Below are positions 8,939-17,404 of a stretch of DNA of 64,000 nucleotides, piece by piece; within the stretch, counting starts at the first letter, position 1; every line of letters starts with the position of its first letter. The notes under the pieces were generated by a model that saw only the letters and a list, made by a program, of their open reading frames with translations, ran no database searches and was not told where the DNA came from. Where the stretch lies: positions 8,145,605-8,209,604 of the forward strand of contig NZ_KB913032.1 of the NCBI RefSeq assembly GCF_000384215.1. The letters are read 5' to 3'. Made by a program: the position numbers and the translations under genes. The stretch is from Amycolatopsis alba DSM 44262. GTDB lineage: Bacteria; Actinomycetota; Actinomycetes; Mycobacteriales; Pseudonocardiaceae.

Positions 8939-9634
8939 ATGACCACAGCACAGTGGACCCCGACCTACGGCGATCCCTTCGAGCCGGTGCCCTACCGCCC
9001 GGCCCGCGTGTCCGAGGAAGAATCGCTGGCCACCGCCGCCGATCTGCGCCGCCGCATGGACACCCGCCGCACCGTGCGGATGTTCTCGACCGACCCGGTA
9101 CCCGAGCAGGTGCTGGTGGACGCCATCGCGGTGGCGTCGACGGCGCCGAGCGGCGCGCATCAGCAGCCGTGGACCTTCGCGCTCATCCAGGACGCCGAGA
9201 CCAAACGGCGGATCCGGGAGGCCGCCGAAGAGGAGGAACGCGTCTCCTACGATGGCAGGCTCGGCGAAGAGTGGCTGTCCGCCCTGCGCCCGCTGGGCAC
9301 CGACGCCGTCAAGACCCACCTCACCGACGCCCCGTACCTCATCGTGGTCTTCCAGCAACGCTACTTCCTCGACGAGGACGGCACCAAGCACAAGCACTAC
9401 TACGTCGACGAGTCGGTGGGGATCGCGGTCGGCATGCTGCTCACGGCGTTGCATCTGTCCGGGCTGGCCGCGTTGACGCATACGCCGTCGCCGATGCGGT
9501 TCCTCGGCGAACTGCTCGAACGGCCGCAGAACGAGAAGGCGTTCGCCGTCATCCCGGTCGGCTACCCGGCGGACGACTGTGTGGTGCCGAATCTGGTGCG
9601 CAAGTCGATCGACCAGGTCCTGATCCGCCGCTGA
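8939..9634 (+). CDS. Iodotyrosine deiodinase-like flavin nitroreductase
   Basis: 231 residues of the nitroreductase fold, binding FMN as a dimer. It matches iodotyrosine deiodinase (IYD) more closely than ordinary nitroreductases. The three residues that grip the zwitterion of halotyrosine in IYD (Glu, Tyr four residues on, Lys twenty-one further) are all present with exact spacing: E100 (EEEERVSY), Y104 and K125 (TDAVK). DTRRTVRMFS, TAPSGAHQQPW and HYYVDESVGIA also follow IYD. The predicted reaction is reductive removal of halogen from halotyrosine, in the cytoplasm. The start ATG at 8939 leaves a normal-length protein. Confidence 0.85.
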   Translation: MTTAQWTPTYGDPFEPVPYRPARVSEEESLATAADLRRRMDTRRTVRMFSTDPVPEQVLVDAIAVASTAPSGAHQQPWTFALIQDAETKRRIREAAEEEERVSYDGRLGEEWLSALRPLGTDAVKTHLTDAPYLIVVFQQRYFLDEDGTKHKHYYVDESVGIAVGMLLTALHLSGLAALTHTPSPMRFLGELLERPQNEKAFAVIPVGYPADDCVVPNLVRKSIDQVLIRR

Positions 9635-9640
9635 CCCCAC

Positions 9641-9676
9641 GCGCGACCTGGGTGTGTACGCGCACCCAGGTTGCGC
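9641..9676. terminator. Hairpin after the deiodinase-like gene
   Basis: Arms GCGCGACCTGGGTGTG and CGCACCCAGGTTGCGC pair at 14 of 16 positions with a 4-nt loop. It starts 7 nt past the stop and probably terminates that transcript. Confidence 0.65.
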
Positions 9677-9692
9677 GAACCACGGATCAACA

Positions 9693-9727
9693 AGCAGTCA
9701 AACTGCACATTAGTGCAGTTTACTGCT
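9693..9727. promoter_or_regulatory. Extended palindrome upstream of the GH109 gene
   Basis: AAACTGCAC-ATTA-GTGCAGTTT is a perfect 9-bp dyad at 9700-9721. It extends outward to AGCAGT...ACTGCT with one unpaired base. A TTGACA hexamer follows at 9744-9749, so this looks like an operator just upstream of the glycosidase promoter. The binding protein is not identified. Confidence 0.5.
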
Positions 9728-9808
9728 CACTTTGACGCATCTCTTGACATATCCGGCGGCGATTGGACACAGTCTGGGCACCGAAGGCGACACGAAGGAG
9801 TGTTCTTC

Positions 9809-11197
9809 ATGGCCGACCTGCCCTCTGTCTCCCGGCGGACCCTGTTCGGCGGCGCGCTCGCCGCCGGGGCGCTCGCCGCGATCCCGACGACGGCCTCCGC
9901 CGCGGAAGAGGCCGAAAGCGCGCCCCGCCGCCCTGGTCAGCGCAGCATGATCGGGGTGCCGTTCGAACGGCACCAGAACGTCCGGATCGGGATGATCGGT
10001 CTCGGCAACCGCGGTATGTCCATGATCGGCGGGTGGAGCGCCGTACCGGGCGCCGCGGTCGTCGCGGTCTGCGACATCCGGGCCGAGCGAGCGAAGGCCG
10101 CGGCGGACAAACTCGCCGCCGACGGGCGTCCGCGCCCGGCCGAGTACGGCGGATCCGCCGACGCCTACCGGAAGATGCTCGCCCGCGACGACATCGACCT
10201 CGTCTACATCGCCACCCCGTGGGAGTTCCACTACCCGCAGGGCAAGGCCGCGCTGCTGTCCGGCAAGCACGTCGGCGTCGAACTGCCGATCGCGACCGAG
10301 CTCGACCAGCTGTGGGACCTGGTCAACACCAGCGAGCAGACCCGCAAGCACCTGTTCCTCGCCGAGAACTGCAGCTACGGCCGCAACGAACTGGCGATCC
10401 TGAAGATGGCGCACGAAGGCGTCTTCGGCGAGGTCACCAACGGGCACGGCGGCTACCTGCACGACCTGCGCGAACTGCTGTTCTCCGACACGTACTACAC
10501 CGACGCGTGGCGCCGGAAGTGGCACACCCGCAGCACCGCGAGCTTCTACCCGATGCACGGTCTCGCCCCGATCGCCGCCTGCATGGACGTCAACCGCGGC
10601 GACCGGTTCGCCACGCTGCGCGCCACGGCGACCGAGCCGAAGGGGCTGGCCGACTACCGGAAGCGGCACATGCCGCCGGGCCACCCGTCGTGGAAAGAGA
10701 CCTACATCAACGGCGACCTGGTGACCTGCCTGATCGAGACCGAGCAGGGCCGGATCATCCGCGCCGAACACGACGTCAGCTCGCCGCGCCCCTACAGCCG
10801 CATCAACAGCCTCGCGGGCAGCCGCGGCATCGTGGAGGACTACCCCGAGCGGATCTACCTGGAGCCCGACCACAGCGGGCACGCGTGGAAGGACTTCAAA
10901 CCGTACCGCGAGCGCCACGATCACTGGCTGTGGAAGAAGCTCAAGGACGACCCGAACCTCGGTGGCCACGGCGGCATGGACTACGTGCTGCAGTGGCGGA
11001 TCGTGCAGCAGATGCGCTCCGGGCTGGTGCCGGACATCGACGTCTACGACTCCGCGGCCTGGTGCTCCCCCGTGCCCCTGAGCGTGGTCTCGCTGGCCCG
11101 CGGCGGGAAACCGGTCCCGATGCCGGACTTCACCCGCGGCGGCTGGTCGAAGCCTCGGGCAGGGCTGGACTCGCAGCCATCGGACATGCCCGGCTAG
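9809..11197 (+). CDS. GH109-type exported glycosidase (Gfo/Idh/MocA fold)
   Basis: 462 residues with a Tat signal (SRRTLFGGALAAGALAA). The N-terminal Rossmann domain has the NAD-binding IGLGNRGMSMI, and the following alpha/beta domain carries GGYLHDLRE, the Tyr-x-x-His site of family GH109. GH109 enzymes keep a bound NAD and remove alpha-linked GalNAc by transient oxidation. The start ATG at 9809 has GAAGGAG 9 nt upstream. The 3' end overlaps the convergent TetR gene by 4 bp. The substrate could be another hexosamine; family assignment is firm, exact sugar is not. Confidence 0.87.
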   Translation: MADLPSVSRRTLFGGALAAGALAAIPTTASAAEEAESAPRRPGQRSMIGVPFERHQNVRIGMIGLGNRGMSMIGGWSAVPGAAVVAVCDIRAERAKAAADKLAADGRPRPAEYGGSADAYRKMLARDDIDLVYIATPWEFHYPQGKAALLSGKHVGVELPIATELDQLWDLVNTSEQTRKHLFLAENCSYGRNELAILKMAHEGVFGEVTNGHGGYLHDLRELLFSDTYYTDAWRRKWHTRSTASFYPMHGLAPIAACMDVNRGDRFATLRATATEPKGLADYRKRHMPPGHPSWKETYINGDLVTCLIETEQGRIIRAEHDVSSPRPYSRINSLAGSRGIVEDYPERIYLEPDHSGHAWKDFKPYRERHDHWLWKKLKDDPNLGGHGGMDYVLQWRIVQQMRSGLVPDIDVYDSAAWCSPVPLSVVSLARGGKPVPMPDFTRGGWSKPRAGLDSQPSDMPG

Positions 11198-11784
11198 GAC
11201 ATCCCCCGCAGGTAGGCCTCCAGCGGCCTGGCGAACTGTCCGACACTGGCCGGCGTGCCCGCTTCGACGCCGTCGAGCGAGCGCGCGCCGGCGAACCGGT
11301 CGAACAGCAGGCCTTCGATCAGGCTGACGAGGTCCGCGCTCGCGGCGCCGGGATCGGACGCGCCGAGGGCTTCGCACAACCGCGTCGCGTGCTCACGGGA
11401 GAACAAGGCTCGCGCGAGGAGCGCGTGGAGTTCGGGGAAGCCGGCGAGTTCGATCGTCAGCGCGTAGCGGGCTGTGACGTGATGGCGGCGGCCGACCAGG
11501 AGATCGTCGAGCCAGGCCGCCATCGCGTTCGCCGCGGCGGTGTGGCCCGCGACGGCCGCGAGCGCCAGGCCGGTCAGCTGGAAGCGGTGCGCCGACGTGT
11601 CCGCGATGCGCCGGACCACCGCTTCCAGCAACGCCTGGCGCGTGCGGAAGTAGTACGACGTCGAACCGCGCGGAAGGTCCAGCCGGACGTCGACGGCGCT
11701 GTGCGTCAGGCCGCGGATTCCCTGTGCGGCGAGGATTTCCGTCGCGGCTTCGGCGATGAGGCCTCGCCGGTCACTTCGCTCCAC
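11194..11784 (-). CDS. TetR-family transcription regulator
   Basis: About 196 residues from the GTG at 11784. The N-terminal helix-turn-helix reads LTHSAVDVRLDLPRGSTSYYFRTRQALLEAV, the classic TetR recognition region, followed by an all-helical ligand domain. This GTG overlaps the last 14 bp of zapE, so the two genes form one operon; longer upstream starts would run deep into zapE. The double palindrome at the zapE start is a natural candidate for autoregulation. Confidence 0.88.
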   Translation of the reverse strand: MERSDRRGLIAEAATEILAAQGIRGLTHSAVDVRLDLPRGSTSYYFRTRQALLEAVVRRIADTSAHRFQLTGLALAAVAGHTAAANAMAAWLDDLLVGRRHHVTARYALTIELAGFPELHALLARALFSREHATRLCEALGASDPGAASADLVSLIEGLLFDRFAGARSLDGVEAGTPASVGQFARPLEAYLRGMS

Positions 11785-12646
11785 AGTGGACCTTCCCCTC
11801 GGACAGCGCGGTGAGCCTGCTCCGGATCCGGTCCAGATCCGGGACTTCCGGCGGATCACGGAAGAGCTCGCCGACCGGCGCCCGCGCGCAGACGGTCAGG
11901 TCCACGCCCGCGTCGACGAGGATGTCGATCAGGACCCGGAACCGCATCGTGGCGTCGGCGCCCGCCGTCCGCAGCGGCGGTACGCCGGTGATGGTCCACC
12001 GGCGGTGGCGCGCGGCCAGCTCGAGATAGTCACGGGTGGACAGCTCCGTGGTCGCGCAGAGCCGGTCGAAACCGAACGTCACGCCCGCCGCCGTCTCCAC
12101 CGGCCCGCCGACGACGAACCGGCCCGGCCTGCTCCCCGGACGGCGGTAGTCGATCTCGCCGTCGAGGCGCACCACGTCGACCCGCGCCCGGAGAGCCGTC
12201 ACGACGGCCTCGATCTTGTCGTGGAAGAGCGGATCCGGCAGCAGTCCCTCCGGCGGGTAGTTCGACGTCGCGACCAGCATGATCTTGCGGGCGAACACCG
12301 CGTTCAGGAGTCGTTCCAGGAGCTTGGCATCGCCGATGTCGTGCAGGTGGAACTCGTCGACGCACAACAGCGCGCGCCGGTCGAGCACCTCGGCGACGGC
12401 CCGGTCGATCCCGCCCAGTTCGTGCGCGGCGGACTGGAGGTGCGCGAGGAGGTGATGCAGATGCCACCTGCTCTTACGGACGGGCGCGGCGGAGTGAAAG
12501 GAGTCAAGCAGCATCGTCTTGCCCCGTCCGACGGGACCCCACAGATAGACGCCACGACGGCGGCGCGTCACCTCGTCCAGCCGGGCCGCGACGGCGGCCT
12601 GGCCGGGGTCCAGCTCTATGTCCATAGAGGCAGCCTCTATGGACAT
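11771..12646 (-). CDS. zapE: ZapE/AFG1-like ATPase
   Basis: 291 residues at most. Walker A is GPVGRGKTMLLD, the Walker B-type segment LLCVDEFHLHDIGDA, and VATSNYPPEGLLPD is the sensor region characteristic of the AFG1/ZapE family (cell-division-associated ATPase in bacteria, mitochondrial AFG1 in eukaryotes). It is shorter than E. coli ZapE, mostly at the N-terminus. Two in-frame ATGs at 12646 and 12625 are possible starts; both lie inside a 37-bp double palindrome and neither has a strong ribosome site, so the message may be leaderless. It overlaps the downstream tetR gene. Confidence 0.87.
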   Translation of the reverse strand: MSIEAASMDIELDPGQAAVAARLDEVTRRRRGVYLWGPVGRGKTMLLDSFHSAAPVRKSRWHLHHLLAHLQSAAHELGGIDRAVAEVLDRRALLCVDEFHLHDIGDAKLLERLLNAVFARKIMLVATSNYPPEGLLPDPLFHDKIEAVVTALRARVDVVRLDGEIDYRRPGSRPGRFVVGGPVETAAGVTFGFDRLCATTELSTRDYLELAARHRRWTITGVPPLRTAGADATMRFRVLIDILVDAGVDLTVCARAPVGELFRDPPEVPDLDRIRSRLTALSEGKVHCGAK

Positions 12647-12650
12647 AGAG
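12614..12650. promoter_or_regulatory. Double palindrome over the zapE start codon
   Basis: Two 17-bp arms (12614-12630 and 12634-12650) are perfect inverted repeats around a 3-nt spacer. Each arm holds its own palindrome, CTCTATG-TC-CATAGAG. This makes four copies of the half-site CTCTATG at the start of the zapE-tetR operon. It fits a TetR operator bound by two dimers, probably by the protein encoded in the same operon. Confidence 0.6.
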
Positions 12651-12682
12651 GGCCGGGCAAGCGAAGGTGATCCAGAGGACAG

Positions 12683-13480
12683 TCAGCCGTCGGCCGTGTA
12701 GCGGGGAACGACCCGGAACACCCGGAGATCCCTCGGCGTCCCCTTGGCCCGGAAATTCCGGCGCGGGCGCACGGTGAAGGCGTCCTGGTCGAGTTCCTCG
12801 ACGACACTGGCGCTGGCCAGCACCTCGTCGCCGTCCGCGGCGGCCATGATCCTGGCCGCGATGTTCACGTCGACGCCGAGGTAGTCGTCGCCGACCCGCT
12901 GCGGATTCCCCCGATGAAGCCCCGCGCGCAGGTGCGGAAGGTAGCCCTCGGCCTTGATCACGCTCACGGCCGAGCAGATCTCGTAGGCGGCGTTCACCGC
13001 TTCGCCGGGGTCGGCGAACACGGCCATCACGCCGTCACCGAGACCTTTCACGACACTCCCCCGATGTCCGGTGACGACGGACTCGGTGACGTCGGAAACG
13101 GCGCGAAGCAGATCGAGGACACGCTCGTCGCCGGCCTGCAGCGCCCAGGTCGAGAAGCCGACGAGGTCGGTGAACAGCACCGTGATGCCGTTCGCGGCAG
13201 GCGGCCGGTCGCCGGTCCGCCGGACGGCCTGCCAGGCCAGGACCGCGGCCAGCCCCAGCTCACGGGTGGCGCTGGGCCGGGCGGCCCCCGCCTCGGTGAG
13301 CAGCCGGGCGAGCCTGTCGGACGAACGGCCGGTCGACGGCGCGAGCGGATCACCGGGCGCGCCGTTTCCGGGGACGAGCCCGCGGAGGAACCGCGCGCCG
13401 CGCACCAGTTCGCCACGCTGGTCCGTCGCGCGCAGGAACCTGCGGGTCCGGAGGTGCCACGGCTCTGGTCGTTCGGTCAC
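12683..13480 (-). CDS. Class III adenylate/guanylate cyclase
   Basis: 265 residues from the GTG at 13480. The C-terminal catalytic domain has the first metal-binding Asp in VLFTDLVGFSTWA, the substrate Lys and second Asp in VVKGLGDGVMAVF, and DDYLGVDVNIAARI with the transition-state Asn/Arg. All key residues are present, so an active homodimeric cyclase making cAMP is likely. The N-terminal 90 residues have no membrane segment or known sensor domain. It lies 36 nt upstream of zapE on the same strand. Confidence 0.9.
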   Translation of the reverse strand: MTERPEPWHLRTRRFLRATDQRGELVRGARFLRGLVPGNGAPGDPLAPSTGRSSDRLARLLTEAGAARPSATRELGLAAVLAWQAVRRTGDRPPAANGITVLFTDLVGFSTWALQAGDERVLDLLRAVSDVTESVVTGHRGSVVKGLGDGVMAVFADPGEAVNAAYEICSAVSVIKAEGYLPHLRAGLHRGNPQRVGDDYLGVDVNIAARIMAAADGDEVLASASVVEELDQDAFTVRPRRNFRAKGTPRDLRVFRVVPRYTADG

Positions 13481-13713
13481 GATCACGACCTTAGCCGTTC
13501 GCCATCCGACCGGAGCACCTGTCACCCGCGTGACAACAATACGGCCGCCGATTCCCCTTTCCGCTTTCGCATGACAATCGGCGATCCGGCTATTCCGCAT
13601 AAGCGTGACAAGATCAGCGCGTAAAGAAAAAGCGAGCGCGCTTTCCCTTTCCCCGTTGGTGACTTTCCACCTAGATTCGGCGTCGAGCCCATTCAACGAC
13701 GAAAGGACCTGAC

Positions 13714-14310
13714 ATGACGGAAACCCTGGTGCGAAAGGGTGTTCGCCGGTTCTGCGCCGCCGGGATCGCGGCCGTGGTCGCCGGAACCGTAATGCTCACC
13801 GCGGCGGGAACCGCGGCCGCCGTCGAAAAGAACCTCACGTACAAGGGCGGCTTCCCCATCATCGGCGATCAGCAGGTCGCGGTGGTCGTGAAGGCGGAAA
13901 TCCCGGCGACCGCCAAGGCCGGAACGCCGATTTCCGTGCCGTTCACCCTCGACGTCGATTCCGGCCAGGCCGCCGGTGACGGGCTCCGCCTGGTCGGCGC
14001 CAAGAAGCTCTCCGGCACGATCAGCTCGAAGGTGAACGTCGCGCTCGGCGAGCAGAAGGTGGCGATCCCGATCGAGCTGCCGATCCCGGACACCGAGGTG
14101 CCCGCCGAAGGGTCGCTGAAGTTCACCGCGGCGGGCAAGGTCGACTTCACCATCCCGGCGGGAACCCCCGCCGGCGAGGCGACCAGCAGCGTGGACGCGG
14201 CGGCGACCTCGCATATCAAGACCGACAGCTCGCTCGGCGAGTTCGACGTCCAGCTCACGCTCGACCCGCCCGACCAGGACGCCACTCTCGGCAAGACGAC
14301 CGTCAGCTGA
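13714..14310 (+). CDS. Small secreted protein, DUF6801-like
   Basis: 198 residues with a clear Sec signal ending near ALA-type TAAAVEK. The mature part is rich in Val, Ala, Thr and Lys and appears beta-stranded, without Cys. It resembles secreted actinobacterial proteins called DUF6801; I am only moderately sure of the name. The ribosome site GAAAGGA precedes ATG at 13714, and a strong hairpin terminator follows, so it is a single, probably well-expressed gene. Confidence 0.8.
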   Translation: MTETLVRKGVRRFCAAGIAAVVAGTVMLTAAGTAAAVEKNLTYKGGFPIIGDQQVAVVVKAEIPATAKAGTPISVPFTLDVDSGQAAGDGLRLVGAKKLSGTISSKVNVALGEQKVAIPIELPIPDTEVPAEGSLKFTAAGKVDFTIPAGTPAGEATSSVDAAATSHIKTDSSLGEFDVQLTLDPPDQDATLGKTTVS

Positions 14311-14315
14311 CCAGC

Positions 14316-14350
14316 CGTCTTCCCCCGGCTCGCCGAGCCGGGGGAAGACG
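14316..14350. terminator. Strong hairpin terminator
   Basis: Perfect 17-bp arms (CGTCTTCCCCCGGCTCG and its complement) around one base, starting 5 nt after the stop of the small secreted protein. Confidence 0.85.
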
Positions 14351-14392
14351 CGTCTTGACCTCCATCGCACTGGAGGTTGCACGCTGCCGATC

Positions 14393-15208
14393 ATGTGGAT
14401 TTGCGACAGGTGCGGTATCGAACACCCAGCCACCCCGGAGCCGCCCCGGTGCGTTCTCGACCGCGGCGAGGTCGGTATGGAGGAAGCCGGTGACCTCGGC
14501 GCGCACACCGGACGCTGGTGGACGCACGAGGAACTGATCTCCGCGCCGCACAAGACCTTGCACCGTGATCACGGCCGCGGCCTGCACAGCATCAAACGAG
14601 AGCCGCATTTCGCGATCGGGCACTGGTCGTTCCTCGCGGTGACCCCGGCGGGCACCCTGCTGTGGGACCCGCCGTCCTGGTTGGACACCGAGGTCCTCGA
14701 CGTCGTGCGCGGCCTCGGCGACGTCACCGCCATCGCCACCAGCCATCCGCACATGTTCGGCGCCCAGCTCGGCTGGAGCCGTGCGCTGGGCGGGGTCCCG
14801 GTACTGGTCAACGAACGCAACCGCGAATGGCTGCCCGCGCCGGACCCGGCGTTCGAGTTCTGGGACGAGCACGCCGAACCCTTGCCGGGCCTCGAACTCG
14901 TCCGGCTCGGCGGGCACATGCGCGGCAGCGCCGTGGCCAGGACGCCGGACGGCAGCATCCTGGCCGGGGACACGATCACCGGTGGGCTCGCGCCGGACTG
15001 GGTGTCGTTCCAGCGGAACTTCCCCAAGCACATCCCGATGTCCGCGGCCGTGGTCCGCCGTATCGTCGACCGGCTCGACGACTTCACCTACGACCGGCTC
15101 TACACCCTCGGCGGCGACACCATCGACCGGGACGCCCGCGCCGTCGTGCGCCGAAGCGCCGAGACCCACATCCGGTGGGTCTCGGGCGACTTCGACCACC
15201 TCACTTGA
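14393..15208 (+). CDS. Metallo-beta-lactamase-fold protein with N-terminal Cys knuckle
   Basis: 271 residues. The N-terminus CDRCGIEHPATPEPPRC is a small rubredoxin-like metal knuckle. The rest follows the metallo-beta-lactamase fold, but the usual HxHxDH is SHPHMFG, so the Asp and third His of that motif are missing; GGHMRGS and ILAGDTI supply later metal positions. The variant motif suggests an altered metal site. Function unknown. The start ATG at 14393 has no strong ribosome site. The 3' end overlaps the convergent MFS gene by 8 bp. Confidence 0.82.
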   Translation: MWICDRCGIEHPATPEPPRCVLDRGEVGMEEAGDLGAHTGRWWTHEELISAPHKTLHRDHGRGLHSIKREPHFAIGHWSFLAVTPAGTLLWDPPSWLDTEVLDVVRGLGDVTAIATSHPHMFGAQLGWSRALGGVPVLVNERNREWLPAPDPAFEFWDEHAEPLPGLELVRLGGHMRGSAVARTPDGSILAGDTITGGLAPDWVSFQRNFPKHIPMSAAVVRRIVDRLDDFTYDRLYTLGGDTIDRDARAVVRRSAETHIRWVSGDFDHLT

Positions 15209-16514
15209 TCGCGGACTTCTCCTTGCGGCGGAAGAACAAGGCGATGACACCCGCCATCGCCATGAAGAACGCGACGGACCACATACCGGGGCGGAAGCTG
15301 CCGGTCAGCCCCTGCAGCCAGCCGACGAGGTAGGGCCCCACGAAACCGGAGAGGTTGCCGAAGGAGTTGATCAGGCCGATCCCGGCGGCGGCGCCGACGC
15401 CGGTGAGGAACGCGTTGGGCAGCTGCCAGAACACCGGGACCGCGGTGAACACACCGATCGCGCACAGGGTCACCGCGGCCATCACCAGGAGCGGCGACCC
15501 CAGGTACAACGCGGCGGCGATCGAGACCGCGCCGACGAACGCGGAGATGGCGACGTGCCCGGCCCGTTCGCCGGTGCGGTCCGAATGCCGTGCCCACAGC
15601 ACCATGGCGACGGCGGCGATCGCGTAGGGAACCGCCGTGATGAGCCCGATCTCGACGATGCTGTATTTGGTCTGGAACTGCTGCTGGAAGTCCTTGATCA
15701 CTTGCGGCAGGAAGAACGCCAGTACGTAGAGGCCGAAGATGATTCCGAAGTAGACGGCGCTCAGCGCGATCACACGGGGGTCGGTCAGCGCCGATCGGGT
15801 GCTCACCTCGTGGGAGACCGTGGCGGTGTCTTCCGAGTCCAGGGTGGACTGCAACGCGGTGCGCTGGCCCGGTGTCAGCCATTTCGCGTCCTTCGGCTTG
15901 TTCGGCAGCAGGAAGAACACCGCGACGCCGAGCAGGATCGAAGGCAAGCCTTCCGCGAAGAACATGAAGCGCCAGCCCGACTCGAAGCCGAGGACGCCCT
16001 CGCCATGCTGGATGAGCAGGGCGGAGATCGGGCTGCCGAGGACCGACGACAGCGGGACCGCGAGGAAGAACAGCGCGACGATCTTGGCCCGCACCTTCCG
16101 CGGGAACCAGTAGGTCAGGTACAGGATGATGCCGGGGAAGAACCCGGCCTCGGCGATACCGAGCAGCACCCGGACGATGTAGAAGCTGACCTCGCCTTGG
16201 ATGAACGCGGTGGCCGAGGCGACGATGCCCCAGGTGACCATGATCCGCGCGATCCAGATCCGGGCGCCGACCTTGTGCAGGATCACGTTGCTGGGCACCT
16301 CGAAGAAGAAGTACCCGACGAAGAACAGGCCGGCGCCGAGCCCGTAGGCGGCCGAGCTGATGCCGAGATCGGCGTTCATGGTGAGTGCCGCGAACCCGAC
16401 GTTGACCCGGTCCAGGTAGTTGAGCAGATAGAGCAGCCCGAGGAACGGGACCAGCCGGATCATCGCTTTACGGACCGCTTGCGCGGTGGACACCTCTGCC
16501 GTCTGTTCGTCCAT
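15201..16514 (-). CDS. MFS transporter, anion:cation symporter family
   Basis: 437 residues with 12 membrane segments. LNYLDRVNVGFAA in the first segment, the GAGLFFVGYFFFEVPSN second segment and AEAGFFPGIILYLTYWFP are signatures of the ACS family, which imports organic anions such as tartrate, phthalate or hexuronates together with a proton. The ATG at 16514 is the family start. It lies 20 nt after a DUF3592-like gene on the same strand and may be read with it. Substrate not predictable here. Confidence 0.9.
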   Translation of the reverse strand: MDEQTAEVSTAQAVRKAMIRLVPFLGLLYLLNYLDRVNVGFAALTMNADLGISSAAYGLGAGLFFVGYFFFEVPSNVILHKVGARIWIARIMVTWGIVASATAFIQGEVSFYIVRVLLGIAEAGFFPGIILYLTYWFPRKVRAKIVALFFLAVPLSSVLGSPISALLIQHGEGVLGFESGWRFMFFAEGLPSILLGVAVFFLLPNKPKDAKWLTPGQRTALQSTLDSEDTATVSHEVSTRSALTDPRVIALSAVYFGIIFGLYVLAFFLPQVIKDFQQQFQTKYSIVEIGLITAVPYAIAAVAMVLWARHSDRTGERAGHVAISAFVGAVSIAAALYLGSPLLVMAAVTLCAIGVFTAVPVFWQLPNAFLTGVGAAAGIGLINSFGNLSGFVGPYLVGWLQGLTGSFRPGMWSVAFFMAMAGVIALFFRRKEKSAIK

Positions 16515-16534
16515 CCGCGGGAGTGTAGAGGTGC

Positions 16535-17398
16535 TCAGAACAGCGGGGGCAGGAAGGCACCGAGGTTCCCGCCCGCGGCCCGATCGGCCGGATCGGGATC
16601 CACTTGCACCACGTCGGGGTTGCGCGGGTCGTAGGTGACCTTCACCGTCGAACCGCGGGCGGGGGCCTGCAGCGGCGGCGTGATCATCGTCGTGACCACG
16701 GTCCGCTCCCCGGCTTCGGTGGCGAACCGGACCTGCACGGTGAACCGCGGGTTCCCCATCACCCAGACGTTCGTGAACTCGACGCCGATGACCTGTCCCA
16801 TCACCTGAAGACCGGTCTGGGCCAGCGCCTGCGCGCGGTCGTCCGCCTCCGCCTTGGAGACGAACGCCCGGCCCAGCACCATGATCATGACCAGCGCCGT
16901 CACGCCCGCCACCGCGGGCACGAGATACGGTTCGTAGTAGACGATCCAGTCGACGTCGGTCCACGGTTCGGCCGCGCCGCCGCCGAACGGCAGCCGCTTC
17001 CCCACCGACTCGGGAGGCGTCCACGACGGGATCGCGAAGCCGGTGCCCAGCGCGATGCCGAGCGACGCGGCCAGGCTGCTCGCCCGGAAGCCGACGCCCA
17101 TCCCGCGCAGCGACATCCCGCCGCCCCACAGCATCGCGAACCCGAGCGACGACGCGATCGTGATCGCGATGCTGAAGAGCAGGACGAGAGAGACCGCCGG
17201 ACCCGCGTCGGCCCCCCACGCGTCGACGCGATTCAGCGACATCAACCGGAAACCGTCCAGCAGCCCGAGGGCGCCCGACCAGCCCGCGACCGCCCAGGCG
17301 AGCGTGGTCGGAACGCCGAGCAGCCACAGGCGCAGGCCGGGACGCCGGGCCCGCCGGGGGTCTTCCGGCAGGCCGAACTCGAAGGACCCGAACATCAT
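16535..17398 (-). CDS. Membrane protein with DUF3592-like C-terminus
   Basis: 287 residues. About four hydrophobic segments lie at roughly 25-50, 68-90, 100-125 and 158-178. The C-terminal 80 residues (NPRFTVQVRF ... GSTVKVTYDPRNPDVVQVDP) are a beta-rich domain like DUF3592, found in many actinobacterial membrane proteins of unknown function. It follows a related gene by 6 nt. The same two-gene arrangement occurs at 36501-38387. Confidence 0.8.
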   Translation of the reverse strand: MMFGSFEFGLPEDPRRARRPGLRLWLLGVPTTLAWAVAGWSGALGLLDGFRLMSLNRVDAWGADAGPAVSLVLLFSIAITIASSLGFAMLWGGGMSLRGMGVGFRASSLAASLGIALGTGFAIPSWTPPESVGKRLPFGGGAAEPWTDVDWIVYYEPYLVPAVAGVTALVMIMVLGRAFVSKAEADDRAQALAQTGLQVMGQVIGVEFTNVWVMGNPRFTVQVRFATEAGERTVVTTMITPPLQAPARGSTVKVTYDPRNPDVVQVDPDPADRAAGGNLGAFLPPLF

Positions 17399-17404
17399 CG
17401 CCGC

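Noticed and set aside
9763..11814. Long Arg-rich frame overlapping the GH109 gene on the same strand
   Set aside because: Frame-shifted shadow; the GH109 frame has signal peptide, NAD motif and catalytic motif.
16515..17327. Extension of the MFS protein upstream
   Set aside because: The added sequence is out-of-frame shadow of the DUF3592-like gene; family members start at MDEQTAEV.
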